The notes below the pieces were generated by a model, which worked only from the letters and a program-made list of their open reading frames with translations, searched no databases and was not told where the DNA came from. Made by a program: the position numbers and the translations under genes. A DNA stretch of 64,000 nt from Plasmodium coatneyi (taxonomy: Eukaryota; Apicomplexa; Aconoidasida; Haemosporida; Plasmodiidae): NCBI RefSeq assembly GCF_001680005.1, contig NC_033568.1:930001-994000 (forward strand), read 5' to 3'. Below, in pieces: positions 52,315 through 62,590 of this stretch (position 1 is the first letter of the stretch; each line of letters begins with the position of its first letter).

Positions 52315-55188
52315 TTACCTCCGTTTGCCGCCCCCCTTCCGCCTCTTCTTTACCTTCAAGTTGTACACCTTTCTCTTCTTCTTGCTCTTTTTCCTGTTTG
52401 ACGCACCTGCCTGATTTTTCCGGGGGGCCACGGTCTGGTTCTTCCCCGCACTAGGCGAGGTGGAAAATATTTTGTCCAGGTTTTCCATGTTGAGCAACCT
52501 GTCGTACTCATCTTTGGAAATTTTTTTTTTTTTTAATTTTTTGTACAAATTTTCTTCAAAAAATAGGGACTCAATTTCGTTTTCCTCCATGTCTCTCTGT
52601 TCGTGTTTTCTCTGAACAATGGTTTTTCTTTTTTTTTGTTTTTTTTCTTGCTTCCTCTTGTGGGGTTTGCCTCCCTCCACGTTTGTCTGGCTTTCCGCCT
52701 TCCCCTTGACCGCGTCTTCCTCGCTCCTTAAATGCGCCAAGCGTGTCAGTTCCTCCTGCCGCTTTTTCTCCTTCTCTTCATTTCTGTATGGTATGTCGGA
52801 CGTGTTTAGGCCAACCCGCTTGAAATTCTTAATTTGGCTCTTCTCTTTAAATTTGGGGATTTTCACCAGCGCAAAGGAGTGGCACAGGTGCGAAAGATTG
52901 AGCTTGTGGAAGGGGAAGAGAAAACTCAGCTGGTGGTTTTTGTAAAACTCAATGTAAGACAGGAATGCCTTTGTCGAGAGCAAATATGTTTCTCTGTTCT
53001 CGATGATGAAAAAAATTATGTACTTTAGAAATATGTTCACCATGTTGTTCAGCAGAAGGATGTGGTCATCCCGATCATCCCCCTTAAGAATGTGCCCCTT
53101 GGCACCTCCCTTTGCCTCCCTCCTTTGAACGCGTTCCCCACGTGGGCATCGGTAAAAGGAAAAGGTTTTCTCGGGGACAGATTTCCTCACGTCCTCCAAG
53201 TTGGTTACTTCCCTCACTTGTGTGTCCAACGCGTCTTCACTTCTCATCACTCGAGATTCCCAACTGAGCATATCCCTAAACATGGACGTTTTCCTAAAAT
53301 TGCTGATATTCACTTTTTTATTTTTTAAGAAGTATATATACTCTTTCTCCTTCTTATTAAGCAGAATAATATTTTTCCCCCTTTTGTCAAATCTGCCTGT
53401 TCTTCCACTCCTATGGATGTATGTCATATTTTTATTCGCAACATCGTAATTAATGACCCAATGAATGTCCACGTTAATTCCTCTGCTCATAATATCTGTG
53501 CACAGAATAATTTTGATCCTCCTCTTATTCTTGTTTTCTTTTATTTTCTTATACGCACTTATCCTTTTTTTGTCTTTCATTTTCCTGTGGATTTTTAAAA
53601 GGGTGAATTTCTTCTTCCCCATGTATTTTTGAGTGTAACAAATCATTTTGCAGAAGAGCGCAAGATCAGTTGGGGTGAATACATTTCTATGTCTCTCGTT
53701 GAGTGTTACAATTTGGCTGAAAATTTCCTTCGCGGTTTTCTGCTCCGTGTTAAGTACGTTCTTGAATACGTGGAAGAAGAAATCCACGCAGAAGCAGGTC
53801 GGCAAAAATACGATCACTGCTTCCCCCTCGCGCACCACTGTGCTAACGAATTTGAAGAGGAAGAAGCTTTTGTCCAGGTTTCGCACCGTGATATAGTAAT
53901 TTTCGATTTTGTCTGGCATTTGGAAGGAGTTTCCCGCGGTGCTGCCAGGGTTGGTGGTTACAGTAGAAGGAGCAACTCCCATGCCCGTTGTAATTGACGC
54001 TGTCGGTGCTGGCCCCCCCACGCACTTGATAAAGGATCTCTTCTTGTCAGAAAACAAGTTGTAAAACTTCTCCTCCTGTAGACACGTTGCGCTGCAAATA
54101 CACGTGGCATAGTCCTTCGAGACAATGCTCCTAACAACATCCTGGACATAGTTTAAAAAACTCTCTTCCAACAATTTATCCCCCTCATCCAGGATTAAAT
54201 ATGCCAACTCGTTCGTGTCAAAGTGGCAGTTGTGATCGACAAACAAAGTTGATAATTTCCCCGGGGTGGCCACAATTATTTGGTATCTGCTTTTTTTTTT
54301 TTTTTCATTTTTTATAATTTTTAAATCCTCCTCAATTTTTACGGCACCCCTAAATAATAGCGAGTTCACAAAAAAGACCTCCTTGTCCAATTCGTCCACA
54401 TTGATGTTAAAAGTTTTTGCAAAATATAACCTTATGAAAAAGAGAAATTTATTTACTACGTCGTATATTTGTATGCACAACTCCCTCGTGGGGGCTACAA
54501 TCACTCCGTTCACGTGTATTTTTTGTTTGCTCTTGTTCTCACTCGTGGTGCATCGAATGGCTTTTTTTACAACGTCCTTAATGGATTCGCTGTGCAGGTT
54601 ATTACCCCCTGGTGGGTACTGATCATCTTTTTTAACTCTCCCTCTATTCCCCACGGCGCCATCCTTCTTGAGGGTTTTTTCCTCCAAGGACGCCCTCACA
54701 TGCTGAATAAACTTTGCTACATTTATGTCAACAGGGGGGATGCTCTTCTCTATGTTTACATTTTCAAATTTGTTGTAGATACAGTTGACCCTGCCCTCGT
54801 CGTAACAATCGTGTTCTTCTACTTCCCCTTCCTTTGCCTCCTCACATGTGGACGTGCGAAAGCGGTCTCTCCTTATGGCCCCAAGTTTGGACTTCACCAA
54901 ATTTTGCAGCATAGGAATAACGAAGCATAGCGTTTTTCCGCTGCCCGTTTCGGAGTGCAGGAGGACATTCTCCTTTTTCGCAATGAGGGGAATGGCCTTT
55001 TCCTGTATGCTGGCGCAGAACAGGTACCTTTGAATCAGCAGCGAAAATAGTATGGACTCGTCTAGCTTCAACTGCGTGAAGGGCGTTTTCTTCGTCCGTT
55101 CCTCCGTGGGTTGCAGCTCCCCTAAGAGAGAAGCACCTTCTACGGGCTGCTTCTCCCCCTCGTTCTCGCTCATCTTGTCCATACTCAT
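52315..55188 (-). CDS. SPB4: ATP-dependent RNA helicase SPB4/DDX55
   Basis: 957 residues, one exon; start MSMDKMSENEG at 55188 (a GTG at 55191 is not a likely start). Helicase motifs in order: I SETGSGKT (79-86), Ia APTREL, II LDEGDKLL (DEGD instead of DEAD), III SAT, V CTDIMSRGIN, VI HRSGRTGR. After the core comes the DUF4217-type segment FLSYIEFYKNHQ..FPFHKLNLSHLCHSFALVKIPKF (about 738-780), then IPYRNEEKEKKRQEE, and finally YKKLKKKKISKDEYDRLL (about 880-900). This C-terminal order is diagnostic of Spb4/DDX55, a nucleolar helicase for 60S subunit assembly. A large insertion (about 100-215) separates motifs I and Ia and is rich in K/D/E. The tail is strongly basic. Confidence 0.9.
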   Translation of the reverse strand: MSMDKMSENEGEKQPVEGASLLGELQPTEERTKKTPFTQLKLDESILFSLLIQRYLFCASIQEKAIPLIAKKENVLLHSETGSGKTLCFVIPMLQNLVKSKLGAIRRDRFRTSTCEEAKEGEVEEHDCYDEGRVNCIYNKFENVNIEKSIPPVDINVAKFIQHVRASLEEKTLKKDGAVGNRGRVKKDDQYPPGGNNLHSESIKDVVKKAIRCTTSENKSKQKIHVNGVIVAPTRELCIQIYDVVNKFLFFIRLYFAKTFNINVDELDKEVFFVNSLLFRGAVKIEEDLKIIKNEKKKKSRYQIIVATPGKLSTLFVDHNCHFDTNELAYLILDEGDKLLEESFLNYVQDVVRSIVSKDYATCICSATCLQEEKFYNLFSDKKRSFIKCVGGPAPTASITTGMGVAPSTVTTNPGSTAGNSFQMPDKIENYYITVRNLDKSFFLFKFVSTVVREGEAVIVFLPTCFCVDFFFHVFKNVLNTEQKTAKEIFSQIVTLNERHRNVFTPTDLALFCKMICYTQKYMGKKKFTLLKIHRKMKDKKRISAYKKIKENKNKRRIKIILCTDIMSRGINVDIHWVINYDVANKNMTYIHRSGRTGRFDKRGKNIILLNKKEKEYIYFLKNKKVNISNFRKTSMFRDMLSWESRVMRSEDALDTQVREVTNLEDVRKSVPEKTFSFYRCPRGERVQRREAKGGAKGHILKGDDRDDHILLLNNMVNIFLKYIIFFIIENRETYLLSTKAFLSYIEFYKNHQLSFLFPFHKLNLSHLCHSFALVKIPKFKEKSQIKNFKRVGLNTSDIPYRNEEKEKKRQEELTRLAHLRSEEDAVKGKAESQTNVEGGKPHKRKQEKKQKKRKTIVQRKHEQRDMEENEIESLFFEENLYKKLKKKKISKDEYDRLLNMENLDKIFSTSPSAGKNQTVAPRKNQAGASNRKKSKKKRKVYNLKVKKRRKGGGKRR

Positions 55189-58055
55189 CACATGGCACTA
55201 TTTCTTCCAACCTATATGCTGCTCATTCATATGTCGGCAAAAGAAAAAAAAAAAAAAAGCTGGCAATTTAGCCCTTTTTTCTTTTAATGGTGAGCAGCTT
55301 CCACACCTTGCCATCTACGCGTTTGTAATTTGTGACTTGTAATTTATAATTTGCGCTCTTTCCTTTTTTTCTTCCTTCTAAAATTTGAAGGGGCTAAAAA
55401 ACTGCCTCCCCGCAGAATAACAGCGGTATGTATTTTTTAAACAACTTATGAATTTTTCTTTTTTTTTTTCTGAAGTACTTCCTGCGGGGGGAACCGTTTT
55501 GCCAACTCCGCTGGGCGGTGGAGAATATTTAGCTTGAAAGAAAAAAAAAAAAAATCCCAAAATGACTTGTTCATCTCTTTATTTCAACTTTTTTTTTTTT
55601 TTTATTTTTGCAAAATTGTGGACATCCTCCTCGTACCATTTGGCCATTTTTATTGATGCAAAATAAAAAAGGCACAGTTTTTTAACCCTTGGAGGTATGC
55701 GCATGTGGAAGAAGCAACGAAAAAAAAAGGACAGTTTATATTGATAAAAAAAAGGCAAAACACCAAAGTTTTATGCTAATCCTGAGAATTTTATCCCCTC
55801 CATGTTTCTTTTTTTCGTCTATACGGTAGTTCATACGTGTGGAAATGTTGTCGGATGCAAAAAAAAATTGGGGAACAACAACAACAGGGAACTGCTAGCC
55901 AAAGTCTAGCAGAATGGCCACCCCCATGTTGCCCATTTTTGCAACAGCGCTTTGGCAAATCGGCGTGCATGCATAGAAGTACGTGTAACGGGTGAATGGT
56001 AACTCTGGGTTTATTCATACTGAGGGATTGACTAACACAGAAAGGGAGAAACTTCCTCCTCATTTATAATGCTCATCCCCGAAGTACTCTCCCCCCCTTA
56101 CTATTAGACCAAAATAGAGCACCAAAAATGAACGGCTAACAATTTTCATTTGGCAAACACTAAACGGTTGGCTACTAGGTGGAATTCCCACCATGCTCCC
56201 TTTCACATGTGGACTTATCGCTATGCCTAAATGAATGCCCTTTCCCCCTATTTCACCTTACTTAGCTTCGCTATAGAAACCAAAATGATTGATTACACAG
56301 GAACAAACGGACGAGGGAAATATTTAGTCGAAAAGGGGAATAAAGTGATTTTCCTTGACATGCGCGTGGAGCACGGCTTGTTAAACGGTTTGTCTACTTG
56401 ATTATCACCCATTCGTTTTTTTTTTTTCCCCCTACACCTTGTAACTCCTAAAAATTCCGCAGCATGCAAATTGCAATTTGAAACTGGAATGCCTCTTTGG
56501 AAGCGAGCTCCAAGCAGGACGCACTCCAATAAGTTTGAGTAAAAGGGGAAGAGGTACAAGACAGAATGGAGCTCAGCATCGCAAGGTTAGCAAAATAAAA
56601 CATAGTAATATTTTACAAAAAAGAGTGGAGGAAGGTGAAAAGAAATGCAACTTTGATATGTTCACTATTTTGCGTAAATACTTGTCACATCAAACGTTGT
56701 GCAATTTTTTTTTTTTTTTTTTTACGTCCCGGTCACTTGCACATTCTGTGGCAGGAGGAAGGTCAACCTGAATGAGCTGCATAAGTTTTGTGTGCATAAT
56801 TTTCCAGCCCAGTTGCTAAAGGGGGGCTTTTTCTAAAAGACAATACTTTGACAATTGGGACGAAAAGAAATTCCAACCGGGGGAATGAAATTTGCTGCGC
56901 GCACCGTTCAGCCAAGTTGGGAATAAATTGTCATTTAAAAAAAAAAAAATTGGAAAGAAGTGGAACAAAGCAACCAAACAGTACCGAGCGAAGCCCTTTT
57001 GCTTTGCTTCTTTTAAAACCAACACATTCGACTTCCCGCTTGTTAGGTTGAAAGTTGTTCTGTCAACCCCCCGCTCGGCGCAATCAATTCCGCTTGCCAT
57101 TAGTGAATTCCCCTTTTTTTAATTTCCCCCCATCCCTCATCCTCGTCTCTGAAGTTTCAGCTTACATTTTCCCTAATACACATCGTATCAACTCATGTAA
57201 AATAAGTTCTGGCAAATTGGGAAAAAAAAAAAAAAAATTTTGTTACTCCATCTTTTAACAGCCTTTTTCTTCGCTTGCTTCTTTTGGTTATATGATTTCC
57301 TTTTCTTTTTTTTTTTTTTTTTGCTCAATTTGAATCCAGTGTGCTGCACTGTTTTATCATTTTAAGTACCATAAGGGGGGATTTATTACCCATTCAAGCT
57401 TGTTCTCTTCCCCTTTTCATTTTTGTTGTGAATAATTTTTGCCCACTTTGTGGCACTGTTTTATTTACGCTGACTAGAGGGCACTTAACCATACGCACAT
57501 AAGGCGTAACATTTTTGTGCACACCCACCCGTGTGTTCGCACGAGTCAGTGGCACAGTTAGCAACCCACCGACCCCATTTGACACCACTCATTTGAAAGG
57601 GTACTTACCCAGAGTGAGTTGACTTTTTTAAAGGCAGACAGACGTGTGGATACAAATGCTATGAGTGTATGTATTTGCACTGATTGTAAGAGTCGTCTGG
57701 AGGTGTATTTTCTTCCGTCTGACATATGAAGGTGCTTCCTATAGGTGCGGTTGCACGAGGAAAAGCATAAAAAGGACGGAAAGGGGAATCCCCAGAGGGG
57801 AAAGAGGCATATGTTGGAGGATCGAATACGAACAAGGAAGACAAAAAAAAAAAAAGAAAAGAGAACGCGCTAAAAGAAGGTTTTGGTAAGGCGTCATTTT
57901 GCTTGAACGTGGAAGGAGGAAGGAAGTGCAAATTTACGCGCGAGAAACGCGTTTGTTAAAAAGGGAGGAAACTTACCACCAGAGCAGGAAAGACGTGGGA
58001 GATACACCATTGAAGACAACATAGAAGTGGCATCCACCGCCCGGACAAGACAAGC
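55189..58055. promoter_or_regulatory. Divergent intergenic region
   Basis: 2.9 kb between SPB4 (-) and the FHA-like gene (+). Many T/A tracts (55590-55604, 56701-56723, 56938-56949, 57219-57237 and 57306-57322). It holds a TGCATGCA octamer at 55976-55983 and a small perfect hairpin CTGCTAG/CTAGCAG (about 55892-55912). On the minus strand, five bases before the SPB4 start, there is an ATG followed directly by TGA (55193-55188). No gene is supported. Confidence 0.5.
55976..55983. promoter_or_regulatory. TGCATGCA element
   Basis: Second copy of the palindromic octamer known as an ApiAP2 site in Plasmodium, about 790 bases upstream of SPB4 and 2.1 kb upstream of the FHA-like gene. It could be a chance occurrence. 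Confidence 0.3.
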
Positions 58056-61000
58056 ATGACGCTGAACATTGTCCAGGAAATCCAAAAACAAAATGAAAAC
58101 CATGTGCAGAGTAAAAAAGGCAAAGAGGAAGAAATAGCCACTTATGGTTATCCCTCCACGGAGAGAAGGAGAAGTATCAGGCTGTTACAGCTTAGTGGAG
58201 ATAAAACCAAACTGATAGAACAAAATGACTATTCGGGTCTAAGGGATGGTACGAATGGGGGAAAAACCACGGGACGTGGTGTGAGCTTAAAGACAATCGT
58301 GCAGGTTAAGCTTAAGGAAAGGGCACCAAGTAGGGACAAAGACAAATTGCAAAATGGGGAGAAAAGGGGCGCCCATGGGGGGACCTACATCAAGGCGGCA
58401 AATGGTGTAAAGCAGAACAGATTAGTTAAAAAGGTTTCTTTAATCGGAAACAAGGGAAAGACCCAAAAAGTGAATAAGAAAAAAATCGAAAAGGGCGTGA
58501 TCGTCGAGGTGGATAAGAAAAAAAACACATCGTTAAACAAGGGCAGCACGAATTCGAAAGGAACAAGCGTAAAAGGAATAGCCAACAAAGTGCACAGTAC
58601 AATGATCGTGAAGAAGAAAAAGCACAAGACGGGGGTGAACAGGGAGCCCCTCTTGGCCAACAAGGGGAAAGCGCGGGAGAGTAAAGGTAACTCCCTCATG
58701 GGGTGCAAAATGAGAATAGGGAGTAATTTTCAAAGGAAGGAAAAAGAGGAAATACAGACCGGGCAGGTAGAGAAGGAACCATCCCCCGTGAAGGACAACC
58801 TCCCATGCGACAAGATAAAAAGCGGATCCGATTCCGAATGCAAAGAGGATATCTTTCTACAAAAAAGACTGAAGGTGAATAAGGCAAGCTACCCTAATCT
58901 GGCAATCAGCGCGAGAGAAAGGAGTAACCCAAATGAGAGTTCCAAAAAAAAAAAAAAAAAAAATGGCGATCATTAAGAATAAGCAAATAAGGAAGTCAAT
59001 AAACGAATTCATGAAAAATACTTCTCGCAATAACAGCAATTTTTCACCAAACAGTAAGTACAATATATATAGTTACGGGAAAGGCAAAAACGTATTTTAC
59101 TCCTTGGAGAGAATTAACTACAGTAGTGGAGATAAACCCGATGGAGAAGAAAATAAAAGAAAGCTGAATAAAATACCAGAAATTATAAATATAAAAAAGC
59201 AAAAATTTGTTATCGGTTCATCCAATAGGAAGTGCGACTTAGTTTTAAGGGGAAACATCGAAGGAGAACAATGCGAATTGGTGTGCAAATGTGTGGAGAA
59301 AAATATCAACCATTGTAGTGATATAAATAGACAAATTAATAAATACAATTTATTTATTATTAACAAGTCGAAAAGCAATTCCACCTTACTGAACAATTCA
59401 GTGGTGGATATTGATCAAGTCAAAGATGAAGATAGCCTTTTCCTGGGCATCGAAAATATGGAAAAAAAGACAAATGCAAAATATATATACAAAATTAAGT
59501 ACAATAAAATGGCCAACATTTTTAACATAAATAATTTGTGTACGTACAGTAAAGACAACTGCATACAAAAGACGTTAATTACCAACACGGAAAATGGAAA
59601 AGCTAGCAAAATCGTATCCACTAATTTTTCACTAACCAATCAAAATGAGGAACAGGAATCGAATATATCAATTTTGATATTTTTAATTATTGAAATAGCG
59701 TCCTTACCAAATGAACCGGTGCATTACATCGACAATTTGAACTCCTTCGCTAATCTTAATAGCACACCAAGGAAGATCAGTGTGGAGGATAATACCGTGG
59801 GAAGTAAGGCATCCACGTCAGTTAATAAAATGATTAAGGAGGATTCGCCAAATACCCAATTTAATGAAAGCATTAAAAAGATTAACAAAATTTGCCAAAG
59901 CAGGATTTCCCCTTTGTGCGTAAAGGAATCCATTAAGAAAGAAGAAAAAGTAAAGGGCACGTTAAAAGGTGTCAACCACACAAAGAAGGAACTTCCAGTG
60001 ACACTGCTTAATGCGTGTGTTGAGTTGTGCAAGGAGATAAGCAAAAGTGTCACGAAAGAACAGGACGAGGGAAGTAACCACACCGTTCCGGCGGGCACTC
60101 CAGTTGCAAAATATCCATCGTTAACACCCCCCAAAACGATGACACCGCCCAAGGAGCTGATAACACCAAGGAGGATGACACCTCCGAAGGGGATTTTCTC
60201 CCATCCTTTTCAAAGTGAGCAAAAGAAAGGACCACACATGAACAACTTGTGCAACATTTTTCACGCCAGTTTTGGCACTCCTCGGCACGGGACAAGCTCC
60301 ACTGGTGAAGCCACCAACCGAATTGCCCACTCGAACAGCGTATCACCAATGGTGCGGGAAAAGGTTAGCACCTCTGGAGATGGCCTCAACGGAATGCAGT
60401 GTCAGGGACCCCCAATTAGCACGGCTCCCGAAAGTTTAAATCAGCCCAACATATACGAAGAGGCCCATTCGCGCAACAACGCACAACATCACACTTCGGA
60501 TAAGAGTAAACATAATTTGGACAAATCGGAAGGGGATAATTTTCTGCAAGGTAACACAAACAGAGAAGAGCCTTCTAAGGAGGACAAAAATGGCCAAACG
60601 GATTATGCTAACAAGAACTGCCACTCGGATGGCAGTGTCTTTTGCCCACCACCCATCGACCAACACGCGCGGGTCTACTGCGAGGACGTAGACGCGAGAC
60701 AGGATGAACAAATTGGGGAGATAATCCACGATGAAGAATTGAATATCTCACTGAATGACAACTTATTGGTAACCCCGGGAAAAGGAGCCCAATTGATGGA
60801 CAGCAACCAGATGACCTTCTATGACTGTGAAGATGAAAAGGCAGGGAAGGAAGCAGCCCCTTTATCTGTGAAGCCGAATGAGGATACCAACATGGTGATA
60901 AAAACATCCGAATCGAGTGAATTCATAAAAAAAACGGAAAAGGAATTATACTCTGTTTTATATTCCAAAAGTAGTGAAAGCACAGCAAGTAGTGTAAATA

Positions 61001-61365
61001 CAGATTTTGTTCTATGTCTGAAAAATGAACAGGGAGAACAGAGGTATCTCAAAGTGATTGGAGAAATTAAGGTGAAGAGAAATGCCATTTTGTCAGACAT
61101 AAAACATAACATAGATTTAAAACTGCTTGATAAATCCATTGAGCTTACAACTCTTAATAAAGTAAACTATTTAAAATGTGAGTCTCTTTCTAAAGGAAAA
61201 TATTCTATTCGTTTAAATGCCTTTTCCGATAAACTGGATGAAACAAAGTTTGGTGAATTTTCAGCCCTGCACCTGGACTATATTGATAACACAAATTTTT
61301 CCCATTTGGACACATTGGAGCCGCTTGAGTTGAAGAAAATGCTATTTATAAAGTACGACGAGTGA
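58056..61365 (+). CDS. FHA-like domain protein with TPPK motifs, frameshifted at poly(A)
   Basis: Two overlapping frames, 58056-58976 (306 residues, very basic, Lys/Gly/Asn-rich) and 58963-61365 (800 residues from its own ATG), meet at an A20 tract (58944-58963). Removing one A yields a single frame of 1103 codons. Alternatively the second frame starts at the ATG directly after the A tract as its own gene. Residues 70-165 of the second part look like a forkhead-associated fold (KFVIGSSNRKCDLVLRG .. NLFIINKSKSNSTLLNNSVV .. DSLFLG), which binds phosphothreonine. Near residues 385-412 lie TPPK, TPPK, TPRR and TPPK motifs, typical cyclin-dependent-kinase targets. The C-terminus is a compact conserved-looking unit (YLKVIGEIKVKRNAILSDIK .. 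LHLDYIDNTNF). A chromatin or cell-cycle scaffold is possible, but no family is recognised. Confidence 0.7.
58944..58963 (+). other. Poly(A) frameshift at the junction of the two FHA-gene frames
   Basis: Twenty A. The first frame passes through as six lysines and ends four codons later; the second continues as AIIKNKQIRK. There is no intergenic space between them, so one gene is more likely than two. Confidence 0.85.
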
Positions 61366-62590
61366 CTCCACGTTCGTGACGTTTCGCGAATTTTTTTATA
61401 AATTTCCCTGCGCGTACAGAGGAGAATCTTCCTACACCCGTGCGTTTAGGTGTGGCAAAAGGAATAAATTTTTGTCGCCAATTCGTTCTTTTTAAGACGC
61501 CTTTTAAAATTGTCATTTTGTTCTTTTTTTAAACACCTTTTTAAAGTGTCTCTTTATTCCTTTTTTTTTTTTTTTTAACCTTTTTTGCATTCCCTCTTGA
61601 CGTATTCATTCTGCCTTTTTTGTTGTGAACCTTTTTAAGTAATTTTTAAATGAGCCACGTGTTTCTTTTTCCCCTTAAAAGAAAAAATTATTCCCTTTTT
61701 AGTGTTTTATTATTTTACCCATATTGAGCATATGCGTTTGCACGTGCATACATCATTCGCGCACGTGTGCCAACATTTTAATCCTTGCGAAATTTTATTT
61801 TTAATCGCCTGTGTTGCTTTTTTTTTAATTGCTTGTTTCGAGTATTATTTAAAAAAGGGGGAAGCACGCAAAAAGGGCGTCTAGCAATGGAGAACAAAAA
61901 TTTGGGATGCTGTTTTAGCCGCCCTGCGCAAATTAGGAGTTCTGACCGCTGTAGCGAGTGATCGCATAAAACATTCATATTTGCCCAGAGGTGAGCAGGA
62001 TAAATGGCCTTTTCTTTTCCTATATTGTAAAGCGTAAAAATAGGAAAAAAAGCAAAACCGTCAGTGCTTTTTCCCGTTTATAAATGAAAAGAATAAATCT
62101 CAAGCGACGCATGTTTATTAACTTGAATCTTCGCGGGGATGCGCAACAAACCAGAAAATTGGGGTCACTGAATTGGGATAAATAATTTGCCCCCACATCT
62201 TTTTACTATTTACGTTTCGTGCAACATATCGAGATATTGTGATGAAAAAAAAAATAATAAAATAACGCGCCTTAGTGCGGTCCACTAGCAACATGTATTT
62301 TGCCTAACCATAAATATCAGCATGTTGGGGCAAAAGTTAAAAATATAGAGTTTATGCCATTTTGAAGTTCATTTCTGTAAATTCGTTTTTTCAAGACGAT
62401 GCAGTGGTTACATGTTTAAATTATAAGATCTTCAATATGTACATATATACGCAAAAGAATACGCTTCTATATACATGTAAGTTTCCACTGGAGTTGCCTC
62501 CCGTTTTGCTTTTCCCCCACAAGCGATAAGACGACCAGCTTGTAAATGTTGTAAGAGAGAAAAATAGCTAGCTAAGAAAAGAATAAGAAC
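61366..62590. other. Intergenic region FHA-like / DBP4
   Basis: T-rich 3' flank (T14-17 runs at about 61560-61577) followed by mixed AT-rich promoter-like DNA with short A tracts (62245-62256). No gene or RNA is recognised. Confidence 0.5.

Noticed and set aside
55791..57588. Several 60-97-codon frames in the SPB4/FHA gap
   Set aside because: No start context, domain or splice structure; they run through homopolymers.
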